NCBI RefSeq assembly: GCF_963678635.1
Contig: NC_087066.1
Coordinates: 4,216,485-4,280,484, forward strand
Length of the DNA: 64,000 bases
Origin: Symsagittifera roscoffensis
Lineage: Eukaryota > Xenacoelomorpha > Acoela > Convolutidae
Reading direction: 5' to 3'
Shown piece by piece: positions 9,840 to 21,822 of the stretch (position 1 is its first letter; every line of letters begins with the position of its first letter). The notes under the pieces are model-generated. The model made no database searches, had not been told where the DNA came from, and worked only from the letters and a program-made list of their open reading frames with translations. Both the position numbers and the translations under genes were made by a program.

Positions 9840-10235
9840 TCAGGTCCCTTGGTCGGATCCCGAAGACGACAATCGGATGTGGCCGTAAACTCCTATATCT
9901 CTTTGATATATGTTTGAGTAAACCACGGGTAGTTTTCGGTATTTCGAAAATGTTTTGAAACAAAGTCGAATTTTTCTTTCCACTTCTTCCTCAATCAGAA
10001 ATGACTCATAATCATACGAGTAATCAAAAACATTTTCATAAGTAACAATTGACAGATCGGTCGCTTTTTCATATTTCTGCTTCGCAAAAATGCACCAGGT
10101 TATTTGCAATAGCTCGCTCAAATAAAATTGTTCTTTACAACTTTGCTCGTATTCCTTGAACGTATGATTTGCCACTTCTTTCCACCGAGAAAAAACACTA
10201 TATGACGATTGTGAATGCGCATATTTTTTGACCAA
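9840..10235 (-). other. Minus-strand open frame in array unit 3 (unknown)
   Basis: An open frame of about 130 codons, best preserved in unit 3. Unit 2 has the upstream part (9058-9456), which starts MITIINSQTF and ends at a stop after DYSYDYE. Unit 1 (7954-8481) is broken by a TGG to TAG change. The product is rich in Tyr, Lys and Glu and is not recognised. It may be a decayed gene captured in the satellite or a chance frame. Confidence 0.25.
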
Positions 10236-10485
10236 GAACCAGTTGAAAAAAAAACATAATTTTAATCGTTCACTATCAATATCTTCAGTATGCTAATTTC
10301 CTAAAAAACTCAATTTGCTGAGTTTGTTTTTCATCAACATGTCTTTATCTTCTATAGAAGACATTTTCACATCAAAAGTTTGACTGTTTATAATCGTTAT
10401 AAATGGGTATTATTGGGACTTTATTAATGAACTGCAGTTTAAAGGATTTCTAACTAATGATTTCAACCTATTTTCATGTGTTTAG

Positions 10486-10767
10486 ATGGATATTCCCCTT
10501 GCTGGTCTCAACGAGTCACCCATTGATTTGCATTATGTGGGAGCTGGAACTCACGAAGGCAAGAGTATCTTTGCTGTGACCGTGGAGTTTACCCCGCCCA
10601 CCACTGCAGCGAATTTTAAGCTGCATTACATTAGGGTTGCTTTTGAGAAAAAGGAGGGCAAATTTGAATATGTATGTGTTGATGTGGGGAGCATGGAGAA
10701 CTTCTGGCTGTTCGAGATCTGTCTGCGGGATTCGAGAGTACTGATATGCGCTTCAGATTTCAAATGA
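10486..10767 (+). CDS. Repeat-unit ORF, copy 3 (93 aa, shortened)
   Basis: Third copy. A TGG to TGA change ends it three codons earlier than the other two copies. Otherwise the same unrecognised product preceded by an acceptor-like sequence. Confidence 0.25.
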   Translation: MDIPLAGLNESPIDLHYVGAGTHEGKSIFAVTVEFTPPTTAANFKLHYIRVAFEKKEGKFEYVCVDVGSMENFWLFEICLRDSRVLICASDFK

Positions 10768-11105
10768 AGCGTCTAGTCAGTATTCTTCAGGTCCCTTGGT
10801 CGGATCCCGAAGACGACATGCGGATGTGGCCGTAAACCCTTCCTCTGCTCTCCTATCCGTACTCCTGTCAACATTCCGTTTTTATTTTATTTCTGTCTAA
10901 TTTTTCATATGTTACTTTATCTATTATTTATCAAGTCCTCCTTACCTTCTTACCCTCTTATTATTTGTCAAGTCCTTCGTCCTTCTCAAGCAGGTCAGTT
11001 TTTTATTGAGGTCTCAAACTTATTTAGTTGAACAGTGGGAAAGTTTGGATGGGATTAAATTTAACCACCGTGTGAGAATAAAAACCAAAGTGTTTTGTCT
11101 GTCGG

Positions 11106-11242
11106 GTGTCCTAAGAGAGGGGTCTTTTTATTTTGGGCAGGGTCCTTTGGGTCTTTAAAAAAGATGGGTCCTTTTGGACCCTACTTTTCGTAGGACCCCA
11201 ATGACCTCCCCCCGTCGAAAAGACCCCCCCCCCTTAGGACAC
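11106..11242. mobile_element. Small foldback (MITE-like) element, 137 bp
   Basis: Left end GTGTCCTAAGAGAGGGGTC and right end GACCCCCCCCCCTTAGGACAC are inverted repeats; the outer ten bases are perfect. The interior holds further GGGTCC/GGACCC inverted pairs, so the unit can fold on itself. No clear target-site duplication is seen. Confidence 0.45.
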
Positions 11243-11557
11243 ACTAGCTTAATTCCAAAAAGGATACAGTTGCGAATCGGAGTTTCGCATAACCCTGCGA
11301 AATGAATGATTCTAAGAGCCGAAAGACAAAATACGAGCAGCTATGATTAATGACGCTAGATTTAATATTAACAACAACCTCTCCAAACCATCGATCACGC
11401 TCGAAGCAATGAATCAATGCTTGAACAATTTTCATTACTTTCAACGTTTCACATTTGACGTTTCAAGAAACATTTTTCAGAATTGCGTTTACTTAAAGCC
11501 CACTTCTGAAAACTTGTTTCAGTTCACTTTGTGAAATTTTCCATTCCTTTAAGTTCT

Positions 11558-12560
11558 TCAAACTGCCCAACAATGTGGACCTTTATTTGTATAGTTAGTT
11601 TTCATTAGTTTTTCTTCAACTGCTGTAATCTTGTCATTTTTTGTTTTCGTCTGCGTCTTCTCTGTCGTTGCAGAATCTGAATCGTTATCAGGCGTTCCGT
11701 GTGGTTCAGAGTCTTCGTCTTCTTCCTCGTCTCGCTTGGCTTTATCTGCTGCCCAATCTCTTTCACTGTCTCCAACAGTCCTTCTGGTTCTGCGTCTTAA
11801 CATATGTTGAGCTGAAACTTGTCGACGGTTTCTTGGGTGCAGGCATGGCTGTAGATGTTGAAGAGGACTTCTACATGCTTCTTTGTTTCTGTTCAGCTTG
11901 TTCCGTAGTCATTTAGGCCGCGAAGTAGGCATATTTGTTCATAGCTAATTGTTCGTCAAGTTTGAGAGATTTCAAAATCAGTATGAAGCAGGTCTTTCAC
12001 GAATTAGGCATATTTGTTCATAGCTAATTGTTCATCAAGTTTGAGAGATTTCAAAATCAGTATGAAAGCAGGTCTGTACAATTTGTTAGCTTGTTGTTCT
12101 ACATCATACAAACAAGAAACTGATGATTCAAGACCGGCTGGAACTTTATCAACGCAAAGCTCTCGATTATCTTTCTTTATTATGACTCGCTCTGACTTTT
12201 TGCAAAATTTTAAGAACTTCAGTGGCTCACTCAAGTTTATTTTCGTCCATGGTTTGTAATTGTAGCATGATACTTTTAATGGATAAGGCCTCACTAAGCT
12301 CAGCTTTTGTTTCCAGTTCATTTGCTTAATCTTCAGTCAGAAGGAGAGCTTCTTCTTGTGGATTGTCTTCTGCTTTGGTAACAATAGGTATTTCAGGGGT
12401 TGGTATGACTAGAAGATCAGTTGCCGATGTTACTGATTTGGAGGTTTTAAGCGGTGCAAGCATAAAAGTTGCAGTTTTTCATGTTTGATGGAAAGGTCAA
12501 TTCAAAAATGCACTGCATGTGGTTGTTCTCTGATGAACAAATGCTTCGGAATTAGAACAA
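11558..12560 (-). pseudogene. Decayed minus-strand coding sequence, unrecognised
   Basis: Several minus-strand open pieces (11558-11803 and 12004-12321, plus stretches above 12321) lie in series with intervening stops. They have protein-like composition with acidic and Lys-rich parts. A 79-bp-offset direct duplication (about 11928-11994 and 12007-12075) lies inside it. I cannot assign a family; a transposon relic is likely. Confidence 0.25.
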
Positions 12561-12708
12561 ATCTTCTGCTGCCAATGTTTTGCTGTCGAATACTTGAAGG
12601 AAAATTCTGTCTAATTAGATAAAATCCTTGTTTGCTCAGTATAATAGTTGGTTTTTTCCGAAAATCGTTGTTGGATTGATTGAAAAGTTGAATGCTCTTT
12701 CGAACTTA

Positions 12709-12877
12709 TTATGATTATGATTATTATGATGATTATCATTATGATTATTATAATTATCAACATAATTAGTATTAAGATTATTATTATTACCAAAATTATT
12801 ATGATTATTATTATGATTATGATTATTATTATGATTATAATTATTATGATTATGATTAATATGATGATTATTATGAC

Positions 12878-12934
<57 letters not shown>

Positions 12935-13000
12935 TTTACTCTTATTACGATTATTATTCATTTTTACTATTATGATCATTATGATTATCATTATTATTCG
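12709..13000. repeat. Imperfect (ATT/ATG)n microsatellite
   Basis: About 290 bp of ATT, ATG and TTA triplets, including a pure run of TTA/ATT near 12881-12930. The poly-isoleucine frames on both strands here are artefacts of the repeat. Confidence 0.9.
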
Positions 13001-13049
13001 CCGCGAATCAATTATTCGAGAAAAATCGCATTGATGGAATGATTAAATT

Positions 13050-14330
13050 GATGCTACTAACGTGTTTGATAACATGAATAGACGTCTTGCCCTCAACAAT
13101 GTACATTATACTTGTCCGCCTGTAGCTTGCTTTTTAGAAAACGCATATAAAAACTCTGCGAGGCTATTTTCGATCCAAAACTTCGAATTGTTATCTGAGG
13201 AAGGCACCACGCAAGGTGACAACTTGTCAATGGCATTTTATGCTCTCGCATTGGTGCCAATGATAAAAAAAATAGAAAACGCAAACATTTGTCAACAATG
13301 GTACGCCGATGATGCATCAGCCCTGGGAAAGTTATTCGAAATGAAATCTTCGCAAAAAATTAATGCATTGGGTCCTAAATTTGGGTTTTTCCGAATGTTT
13401 CTGAAGGTTGGCCCATAGTGAAAGATGAAGCAACCTTCGAGAGAGCAAAGTTAATTTCGAACAATACGAATACCAATATTTCCATCAAAGATCACAATAA
13501 TTTGGGTGCATTCATTGGATCTGAGGAAGGCAAAGACTCAAATATTCAGAAAAAAGACAGAAGGGTGAACTGACGAAGTGAAATTCTTTACCAAAAAGGC
13601 TGAAAGCGAACCACATATCTGCTATACTGTTTTTAATAAAATACTCCAAAGCAAATTGAATTTCCTTAAAAGAACAATAAATTTTTGCTAAGTGTTGTCA
13701 CGTCATGAATTGAGCCCAGAAGAAAGATTAATCTTGTCACTCTCAAAACAATATGGAGGAATGGGCATCAATATTCCGAGCAGAATCAGCAGTTTCTCAT
13801 TGAAATTTTCAAAGATTTTAACACTGCCAAACTTTAAAAAACTAGTCAATGAAGAATGTGAACAAAATGACAATCACACAATTTTCAGTCGAAATTTAAC
13901 GTAAGCTAAGAATGAAATATGGACGAGATACTACAGTGAAATTGTTAACACATCAAATGACACAATGAAAAGTTCACTAGAATTACTTCAGTATAAATGA
14001 ACATCAAAATGGCTGTCGTCTAATCCTTCAAAAAAGCACGGAATGTATCTAAGCCTGAAAGAGTTCAAGGATGCCATTCATATTGGCTATGATTGGAAAT
14101 TGCAGGTCATATCTGCAGTCTGCGAATGTTAAATCTGCCGACCATGCCATGATATGCAAGTTAGGAGGGTTCACCTTTAAAGACATAATATAGTGAGAGA
14201 TATAAGCTCACAGATGCTCCAGCTCACATGCAAAGATGTTTCAATCGAACCTGTTCTAAATCCAACACATACAAACAGAAGAGAAAACGCCGCGGAACAA
14301 GAAACTGCCTTCTCAAAGAAAGTTCTGGCG
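13050..14330 (+). pseudogene. Relic A of an RLE-type (R2-like) LINE: RT and C-terminal domain
   Basis: The intact piece 13062-13418 has reverse transcriptase motifs FDNMNR, EGTTQGDNLSMAFYALAL and WYADDASA. The next pieces, in changing frames, carry a thumb-like SPEERLILSLSKQYGGMGI stretch (13692-13904), a KWLSSNPSKKHG block and a Cys/His motif that leads into RHN-x-x-RD and D-V-x-x-EP (about 14150-14260). The same order occurs in relic B. The RHN..RD..EP tail fits the CCHC plus restriction-like endonuclease end of R2-superclade LINEs; this assignment rests on motif reading. Multiple frameshifts and stops make it dead. Confidence 0.6.
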
Positions 14331-16154
14331 GACAATCTTTGAGAAGGCAAGAGAAGAGGGTCACTTTGGTAACTGAGTAAATTTCGGTTTAAAATCCGGT
14401 CAATGTTGAATAATATTCAAAGAAATCAGCCTTATCAATTTTTCAATCAAACAATCTAAATACCGAGGGTTGGAAACCAAAATCTGATATTTGAACATCA
14501 TGTCGAGCGCTGGATAGAAGTATTTGTATGAGTCCGACTTTCCAATGTGTTTGAGAACGAATCCGAATGCGAAATTTATTGAACCCGAACAAGGAACTTC
14601 CAAGGAAATTTGCAAGCGAAATTTAGTGTATCCGAACAAAGAACTTCCAAAGAAATCTGCTGAATTCTTTCTTTGGTCAATTTCTTCTATTCGGACATTT
14701 TATCATCCCGGAAGAAAAACTTGCGGGGTTTTTATTTCCTCTAGCAAACTTTCGTTGGACTCAAAGTCGGTTAGACCTACGCGACCAGTGTTGAAGTGAG
14801 TCCTCACTCATTTTTGCGCATGTATTTTTTCCTGTTATTTGGAATAGGTGCTAAACGATTCCACTATACAAAAGAGACACGATAAGGAACCTGAATTGGC
14901 TGAAGTTTCGGCAGACGATGTTTCCTGGTGAAGGAGATCAAATTCTAATTGAAAATGTCAAAACAGGACACAGTAAACATTTGAACTCATGCGTTTTCAT
15001 GTTAAGAATCAAGTGTCTGCTGGAGTACCATGAAAAACAAACAGGACATTTCCCTAGTTTTGATGGCATTTTCTATTAAACAAAAACGTAAAGGAGCTGG
15101 AAAAATTGAGATATACTTGTTTTCCCTCGGATAAAGGGACATCAAACTTAAAAAATTGTTTCTAAAATCAGAATGCAGCATGTTTTGTATGGATTGAATA
15201 ACAGAAGCCGATAGATAAATTTTTGCAACAGAAAATTTATTCGCTTTTGTACAACAGAGAGGCATAAATTTGTGATTACGGTAGAACTAGAAACGTTTAC
15301 GGAGCAGTTTTTTAAAAAATATTCTCGGCTGTGTTAAAACTGGAATTGATAACTAAAGATTGAATTGTTGAGCCGAAGAAAAAATTTCAAGCAGGCAACT
15401 GGAAAAGATTTTGATTCGCCTTAAATTAAAAAAAAACAGAAAACAAGCAATCAACAGTCAGATATGAAAAACCAGACATATGCAATAGTCCTGGTTAGAG
15501 TTTTCAAATATTTGTCAAAAATAGGGATATGAAGATCACAAAAAGGTCATCAACAAATTGATTCGCAGTGTTAAGCAACAAAAAATTGATTGAAGTGAGA
15601 AAATTTGTCGAAACGAAGAAATTGATCAGCGGAAATGAATACTGATTGATATGAGTAGGATTCATTTCGAATCGAAGAAATTGATTGATGCGACAACTAA
15701 TATTGATTGATGCGAGTAGGATTAGTTAAATTTTAAAAAACAATAAGAACAACCACATGCCATTTAAGATAATATTCAATTCAAAATACAACTTCAAATT
15801 TGCAATTCTCGCGACCGAAGGTGCTTTTTGTTCTCATATTGAGAGGGAAACAAATTCCTTGACTATGAGTAATCATTACGTAATAGATGAACAGTGTTGA
15901 TCTTGTTCTAGTTTTAGGTGATGTCATGCTTTATTTGCTTGGAAGTTTCCATGCGCTTATATTCATGGACGCAAACAAACTCCGAACTTCTCTATATTGA
16001 CTTGTTAGAGTAATAATCAAGGCCCGAATTAATATGTTATAACATAAAAACATATGTTTCAACATATTTTGCTCTTTTTAACATAAAACATGATGATGAT
16101 GGGTTTTAACATAATGTTCGAATATTGAACATGCAGAAATAAGCGCTGCTACTT
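14331..16154. other. Intergenic stretch without recognisable gene
   Basis: AT-rich, no credible coding sequence. It holds a two-copy ~48-bp tandem repeat around CCGAACAA-GAACTTCCAA (about 14571-14662) and degenerate repeats of TTGATTGATGCGA-type sequence at about 15580-15730. Confidence 0.5.
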
Positions 16155-18057
16155 TCTCAAGTGATAGTTGATCAAATTGTTTGTATGCTTTCAAGGGTAA
16201 CTTCCCAAACGGCATAATTCCCAAATGGCATAAAAACAAATTAATTCCCATATGGCATAAACATTTTCAATAAAGGTGTGAAAACTTTGGGGCGTGAAAA
16301 AGTAAGATCTTTCCAGACAGTTTTCACGCCTTATTTTGTTCACTTGTCATCAAATTACTAATCACACATCAACATTTAATTCAAGCAGAACTAAATTCTT
16401 AAAAATGAGCCAAATTGAAGTTTTCAAAAAGGGACAAGTTTGTAATTTGTATTATGACGGATATTTTTATTAAAAAAATCGAAGCTACAACCAAAATTTT
16501 TTTTGGCTTTGTACTGAAACTGAATGCGGCTCCAGGCTCATTTCAAATATTGAAATGGATACCTTGTTAACTCATCCAACTTCTCATGCCCATATGCCCG
16601 ACTATGACCGCTATAAAGATCTCACTTTAAAAAAGATCTCACTTTAACCAATGATACAATTCTCGTCTCATTCAGAAATGTAAAACTGAAATTGTATCGC
16701 CAACGATACACAATGATGCCTAGAATTCCTAGAAGTATCGAATCGTTAAGAATTCGAGATGAATGGGCTGAAACACAGGATGGAAAAAAGCTTTTGTTAA
16801 AAATTGACAGAGTGCTGTATTGTGATTTTCTCAAGCAAATGGCAATTGAAAGCGCTTTCCAAGTGTAGAACTATTCTTTCTGGTGGAACTTTTAAATCGT
16901 CACCGAAAATTTTTTACCAAGTTTACGTGATTTTTGGAGTATTTCGAGAATCAAAAATTCCCTTGGTTTGGTGTTTGCTTCAAAATTAAAAGACAGGAAT
17001 ATATCGACGAATGCTACAAATAGTATCAAGAAAGCTTCAGAGAATGGACATGCAACTAAAAATCAAAGAAATTATCTGCGACTTTGAGCTTGGATTCAAG
17101 GTGAGATACAGCATTTCTGTAACTTCTTACCTTGACATCTTAATCAGTTTTTGAGACCACCATGGAATTTCACCAGATATGTTTCTGGTGGATGTCTGTC
17201 AAGATTGCGCTGAGGTGAAGAGTGCCTGTCCATAGAATTCACTAGGTAAATTCTATGGACAGGCACTTTTCACCTCGGCGCCAACTTGACCGACATCCCC
17301 CAGAACCGTCTCAGACATGATCCCTATGATGGCCTCAAAACCATCTACGACCACTAGGAGCAGAGTTTTGGGATTCTTGTGTTTCAGGCAGCAGTAGAAA
17401 CAGATTTTTCAACTGTTTCCAAAAATTTCACCAGGTACTTCAAGAAGCATCGACAAGATTACTGGTTTCCCGATTTACAAATCTTAGTGCCTTTTTTAAC
17501 TATTTTGAGGCAACTTGGTTGCATCAATTTCCACCAAATATCTACAACGTTTATGCCAGGCAGAGCACTCTGAGAACAATAAATGCATGTGAATGCTACA
17601 ACAATCGACTGAATACACGAGTAGGTTGTCGAATTCGCCCAAATTTTTGGGTGTTTGTTAAAAGTTTACAAAATGAAGAAAACTTGGCAAGAAGATCTTA
17701 CAGGCGATTCCAATTGGGCTACCAAGCTGATGTTCCTCAAAGAAAAAAATGTAGAAACTTAAACGCAATGATTTGGAACGTGAAACAAAGATTCGAAATC
17801 CAATCGCTTGATATTGACTAGTATTGGGATAGTATTTCAGAAATCTGCCAAAACTTGTAAAAATTAAAGTTCAATTGATTTCTTTCTTTCTGCTGAAAAT
17901 TCCGGTTATAATGTTTACAAGTTAATTTAGATCTTACTGTCACTTTTCAAAAGTTAGACTGTTAATGCTATTGGGGAATTATGCCATTTGAGACGTAATC
18001 GCTTTCAAGTAGTTTGTTTGCTCTCAAGTGTTAGTTGATCAAATAGTTTGTTTGCTT
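16155..18057 (+). mobile_element. MULE-type DNA transposon relic with FLYWCH finger
   Basis: Imperfect ~21-bp inverted repeats lie at 16204-16224 and 17971-17992 (shared core GGCATAATTCCC). Outside them a 36-bp direct repeat (33 of 36 identical) lies at 16155-16190 and 18022-18057. Inside, on the plus strand, broken frames encode a FLYWCH-type zinc finger (W-x-C, C-G-x-R-L and H-x-H pattern near 16500-16600), a piece with MQLKIKEIICDFELGFK typical of the MULE DDE core, and a C-terminal piece (17379-17821) with the CECYNNRLN and PNFWVFVKSLQNEE motifs of MULE transposases. No short target duplication was recognised next to the inverted repeats. Confidence 0.65.
16400..17821 (+). pseudogene. MULE transposase pseudogene (FLYWCH + DDE remnants)
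   Basis: The coding remnant of the element above, interrupted by several stops and frame changes. The best preserved part is the C-terminal region at 17379-17821 in two overlapping frames. Too damaged to be functional. Confidence 0.6.
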
Positions 18058-18091
18058 TGTTCCGCCTTTCTCTACACGATTTTCTTTTCAG

Positions 18092-19260
18092 TTGCGCTTA
18101 TGCCATGGGTCGCTATCAAGTAACCGGGAGTTTTCTTTTACTTTCACTCGATGGTGGAAAAAATATGGGAGTTTTTGCCAGGTGCCTTGTGGATTTTTAA
18201 TCGATTGCAATTATCGTGCGAAGACATTGGCCAACCAGCCTTTTTTTATCGGCACCTCGTCAGTCCTATCTCGACCAGCAATCCTCGAAACGACTTTTTC
18301 ACGTGTCAACTTGCCTTTTCAAAAATTGAAAAACGCGACCTTCAAGGCTTTCATGGAAAAGTATACAAAGCCAGCCGTTCCGGATGAGTCAACGCTACTG
18401 AAAACCTACTTGCCAGGAGAATATCAAAAGCAGATGAATGCAATCAAGCAGAAGACAAATGACGAGTACAAGCTTTTTTCATGGTTTTTTCTTCACTTTG
18501 GCAAGTTGCTTTGTGTTCCAGGGAAAGACATTTACATCATTGTTGACGAATGCACTGATGTAACTGACAGAGCAGTGGCTGCACTTCTTGTTGGCGTTTT
18601 AGACGGATTCACAGACGAGAAACCACAGTTTTTTGAAGTGGTTGAATTGGAACAAACTAACAACTCGACTATCACGCAGTTCGTTAATTCCACAAGGATT
18701 AAACTTTTAATGGAGACATCGAGTACACACGGTTGAAGTGTTTGATATCAAACAGTCCGTCTTACATGATACAAGCTAGTCGGAACTTGAAGATGTTGTA
18801 CCCAGAAAAGCGCCATATCACTTGCGCAGCACATGGTATTCAGCGAGTATTCAAGGAGATTCAGAAAAACTTTCCTGTTGTCAACGACTTTCTCACTTTT
18901 GTAAAGAAAGCTTTCAAGAAAAGTGGTCGGCGACGCAGACTTTTCAAAGAGAAAACCGGAATCAGTTTACCACCAGAGCCAGTTGCGACTAGATGGAATA
19001 CCTGGCTAGAGTCTGCAATTTACTGCTGCGAAAATTTCGAGAAACTTACTTTATCCTTGAACATCTCGACGAGCATGAATCTTTAGCAATTTCTTCGTTG
19101 AAAGCACTCGTATTCACGAAAAAGGAAGAACTGGCCGTGTCTCTGGCCTGCATTACTGGAGAGTTTGCGCATTTGGTGACTGTGATAAAAAAAACTGTAA
19201 GAAAGGATCTCAGTTGGGGTTGCTGTCCAACTGGTTGAAGAGTTTACTCTACCAGACCAT
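18092..19260 (+). pseudogene. hAT-like (DUF659-type) transposase relic
   Basis: Two consecutive pieces. The first (18092-18736) has IYIIVDECTDVTDRAVAALL, the DUF659-like signature of hAT-family transposases. The second (18733-19086) has RLFKEKTG followed by PPEPVATRWNTWLESA, the usual hAT-relative core motif before the C-terminal part. A stop and a frame change separate them, and the C-terminal dimerisation region is missing. It lies right of the MULE relic's outer direct repeat. Confidence 0.6.
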
Positions 19261-21822
19261 TACAAAGAAAAATTAATGGCTGGTCTCAACAGGAATCCGG
19301 ACTAGGAGTTCGTTAGCGAAGCTGGCGGGGTTCTCAATGGAAAAGTTGGGTCAACTGGTCTAGACCCTGGCTGAAAACTTGGAAAACTTGAAATTTTACA
19401 TGGTTGTTATGTGGAACACTGTGAAATTCGAGTTTCATTTAACATTTTTTGAAACATTTTTTAGCATTTTTATTAACCTTTTTATGAACATAAATTGTTC
19501 AAAATAATAACAAAAAATTCCGGGCCCTGGCAATAATCGACCCTGAATGCAAACAAACACCACGTTTTGTGGATAATTCCTGTATTTTTAGAATACTCTA
19601 GAAACAAGCAAAATCAGAAGTGTAAATTCATTCTATTCTTAACCGCTTACAAATCAGTTGCTCTGTTATCCTAAAAAAACCCAATCTTGTTCTTCCTTCT
19701 GCGATGAATAACGTAACTTCTCCAACGAACTCAAAACTGAACAAAAAAAGGTAACAAAATTCGGACGATCGACATTGGACACAAAAAAAAATCTATCGGA
19801 TTCATTCGTGATGCCTCAATGTCCGAGTACTTTTGGGACTTTAAGGATGTTACTTTCAGAGCTTCACGATTATCAATTGCTAAAATGATTAGGATAGACT
19901 GAAAATTGAGTTATCTCAGAACCAATAGTAATTACAAAAGGTCAGCAATTAGCTTCATCAAAATGGGTACACATTAAAGTGTTTCGACAATCGATCCTAG
20001 AATAATTTCAATTGCATCCGACGCTATTTCTTTCAAGGAATGAAGTTAGAAAGTTATGATTTAATTTACCATCAATCACGAGAGAAACTGGCTCAATCTT
20101 TAAAGCAATTGAATAAACGGTAGCAGCTCCTATTTTCTGCCTTATTTTCCAAATTTTTTCGGAAATTTAACAGGGCGGCTGAACCCTGGGCAAATTTCTA
20201 TCTAGCGCTTTCAATACGCGATTTAGCTGTGAAACCCAAGTTTGACTCTGTCTAATTTCTCATAATTTCATATAAAACTATCTCTTTAGTTGGAAACTAC
20301 TGACAACTATAGTCATTTACAAAGCTTTGCTTATAAAGGAGTTAAATTAAATGTTGGTTATGTCATATTTCACAAACGTACAGAGTAGGGAAAAACGTTA
20401 AATTAGTTTGAGTTAAATATCCTAAGGATCCGTTAGTATCCCATCCTCATGTACTTTTCGTTTGGGCCAGAAATAGATCAGCCCATTCTGTGCAAACCAC
20501 AACACAAAATCCTTGCTTAACGGTTTCAAATTTCTCCTGCTCCATAAAAATTTCCCGACAATTGTTCAGCGGCGAATCATTGACAATAGCTGACTGATTT
20601 ATTCCTTTCAAATTAGGTTTTAATGTTTTTTTTTACTCGTCGAGACAACAGTAGGTCTGCGAGCAGAGGGCTACTATATCCGTGCAGCCAAATTCCTTGA
20701 ATAACTCTGGAGTTCTTTGATCGAACTCGCGAGGAAAAAAATTACTTTTTACGGCAGCACAAACTTTTCTCGACAATCGTCTGATCGCATCGAACACCAA
20801 GATTGTTTCATTTCAGCTTTCATTATATCATCTATATTTCCAATATGGATAAAAATATACAAACTGCGGATTTTATAACATGTCAACTTTGAAAGAAAAA
20901 TCGGTTTTTTAATTTCAAAAATTACATGAATTTGAATATGTCAATTCTAAATCGCCCAAAAAGTCCTTAAAAGATAAACGATCAACTACTTAGAAGGATA
21001 CTCCCGAAAACGAAAATTGTGATTGAGCCAGAACTTGCTCTGACATAGGAAAATTGTTTTCACAGAGGCGAAGCTGCAATTTCGAAGTCTGCAATGTGTC
21101 GAAATCAAATCCCTGACCTAGTGATTAAAAATTCACGAGTCCTAGCATCTGCACTATGCGCGCTTGTCAATTAAGAAAACACTAGCCACCAATAAAACAT
21201 ATGCAAATATTTAATGCTTTGTAATAGGTAAACCAGATATGGTATTGCTACAAAAATGCAGTAAAAAAAATGAATACTTTTATTAGTCTAAGTGTTTGAA
21301 AAAAAATGAGATCGTCCAATGACACTACACTCCGCTTGTAATAATTCTTTAAATAACTTCCTGACTAGTAGCCTGAATCGATTGCAAGGTTTGTAAAATT
21401 GCATTAAAAATAACAATTTCAGCAAAATTTCGAAAATTGATATCCACGCGAAGAAGAACGTTACTACTTTCCATAACTCATTACAGGAAAAATTAATTTT
21501 GATTAAACGTGATAAAAACGTGTCAAAATTTTAAGTATAAAATATAAATTTCTAGTTCGCACATCAATCCTATCTATTCCTTGCTCAACGCTTCTGGGTT
21601 AGTTGTGCCTAACAACTTGTTACTATTGCCACCTGTTTAAGTACGCGCGTAGACAAAGATGTTAACAGGAAAAGTCTCCAAAACGATTTCAAAACACTTG
21701 CTTTCGCAAGTGCTGAAATATGTTAAGCAAAAGATAGTATAGTTATCACTTTAAACCGTGTTTGACGCGCAAACAAGGCACTGAAACTTGCTATCACTAT
21801 CTGAAATTATAGAGACTTTCTA
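19261..21822. other. Intergenic, downstream of the tetraspanin gene
   Basis: About 2.5 kb of AT-rich sequence. No coding exon, RNA gene or defined transposon recognised. It contains one copy of the dispersed CACAGAGGCGAAGC motif at about 21060. Confidence 0.4.

Larger units (their letters stand above)
7947..10837. repeat. Tandem array of ~944-bp units (3 full + partial)
   Basis: The landmark GTATTCTTCAGGTCCC recurs at 7947, 8889, 9833 and 10780, giving units of 942, 944 and 947 bp and a partial fourth unit that stops near 10837. Units are nearly identical over their whole length. Each carries a 93-96 codon ORF on the plus strand and a longer open stretch on the minus strand. Differences in the plus-strand ORF between units 1 and 2 are mostly amino-acid changing (about eight replacement to four silent), which argues against strong selection on that ORF. 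Confidence 0.92.

Noticed and set aside
12611-13034. Poly-isoleucine/methionine frames
   Set aside because: Product of the ATT/ATG microsatellite, open on both strands; no sign of a gene.
16155-18057. 36-bp direct repeats as LTRs of a retroelement
   Set aside because: Too short, and the enclosed coding remnants are MULE transposase, not gag-pol.
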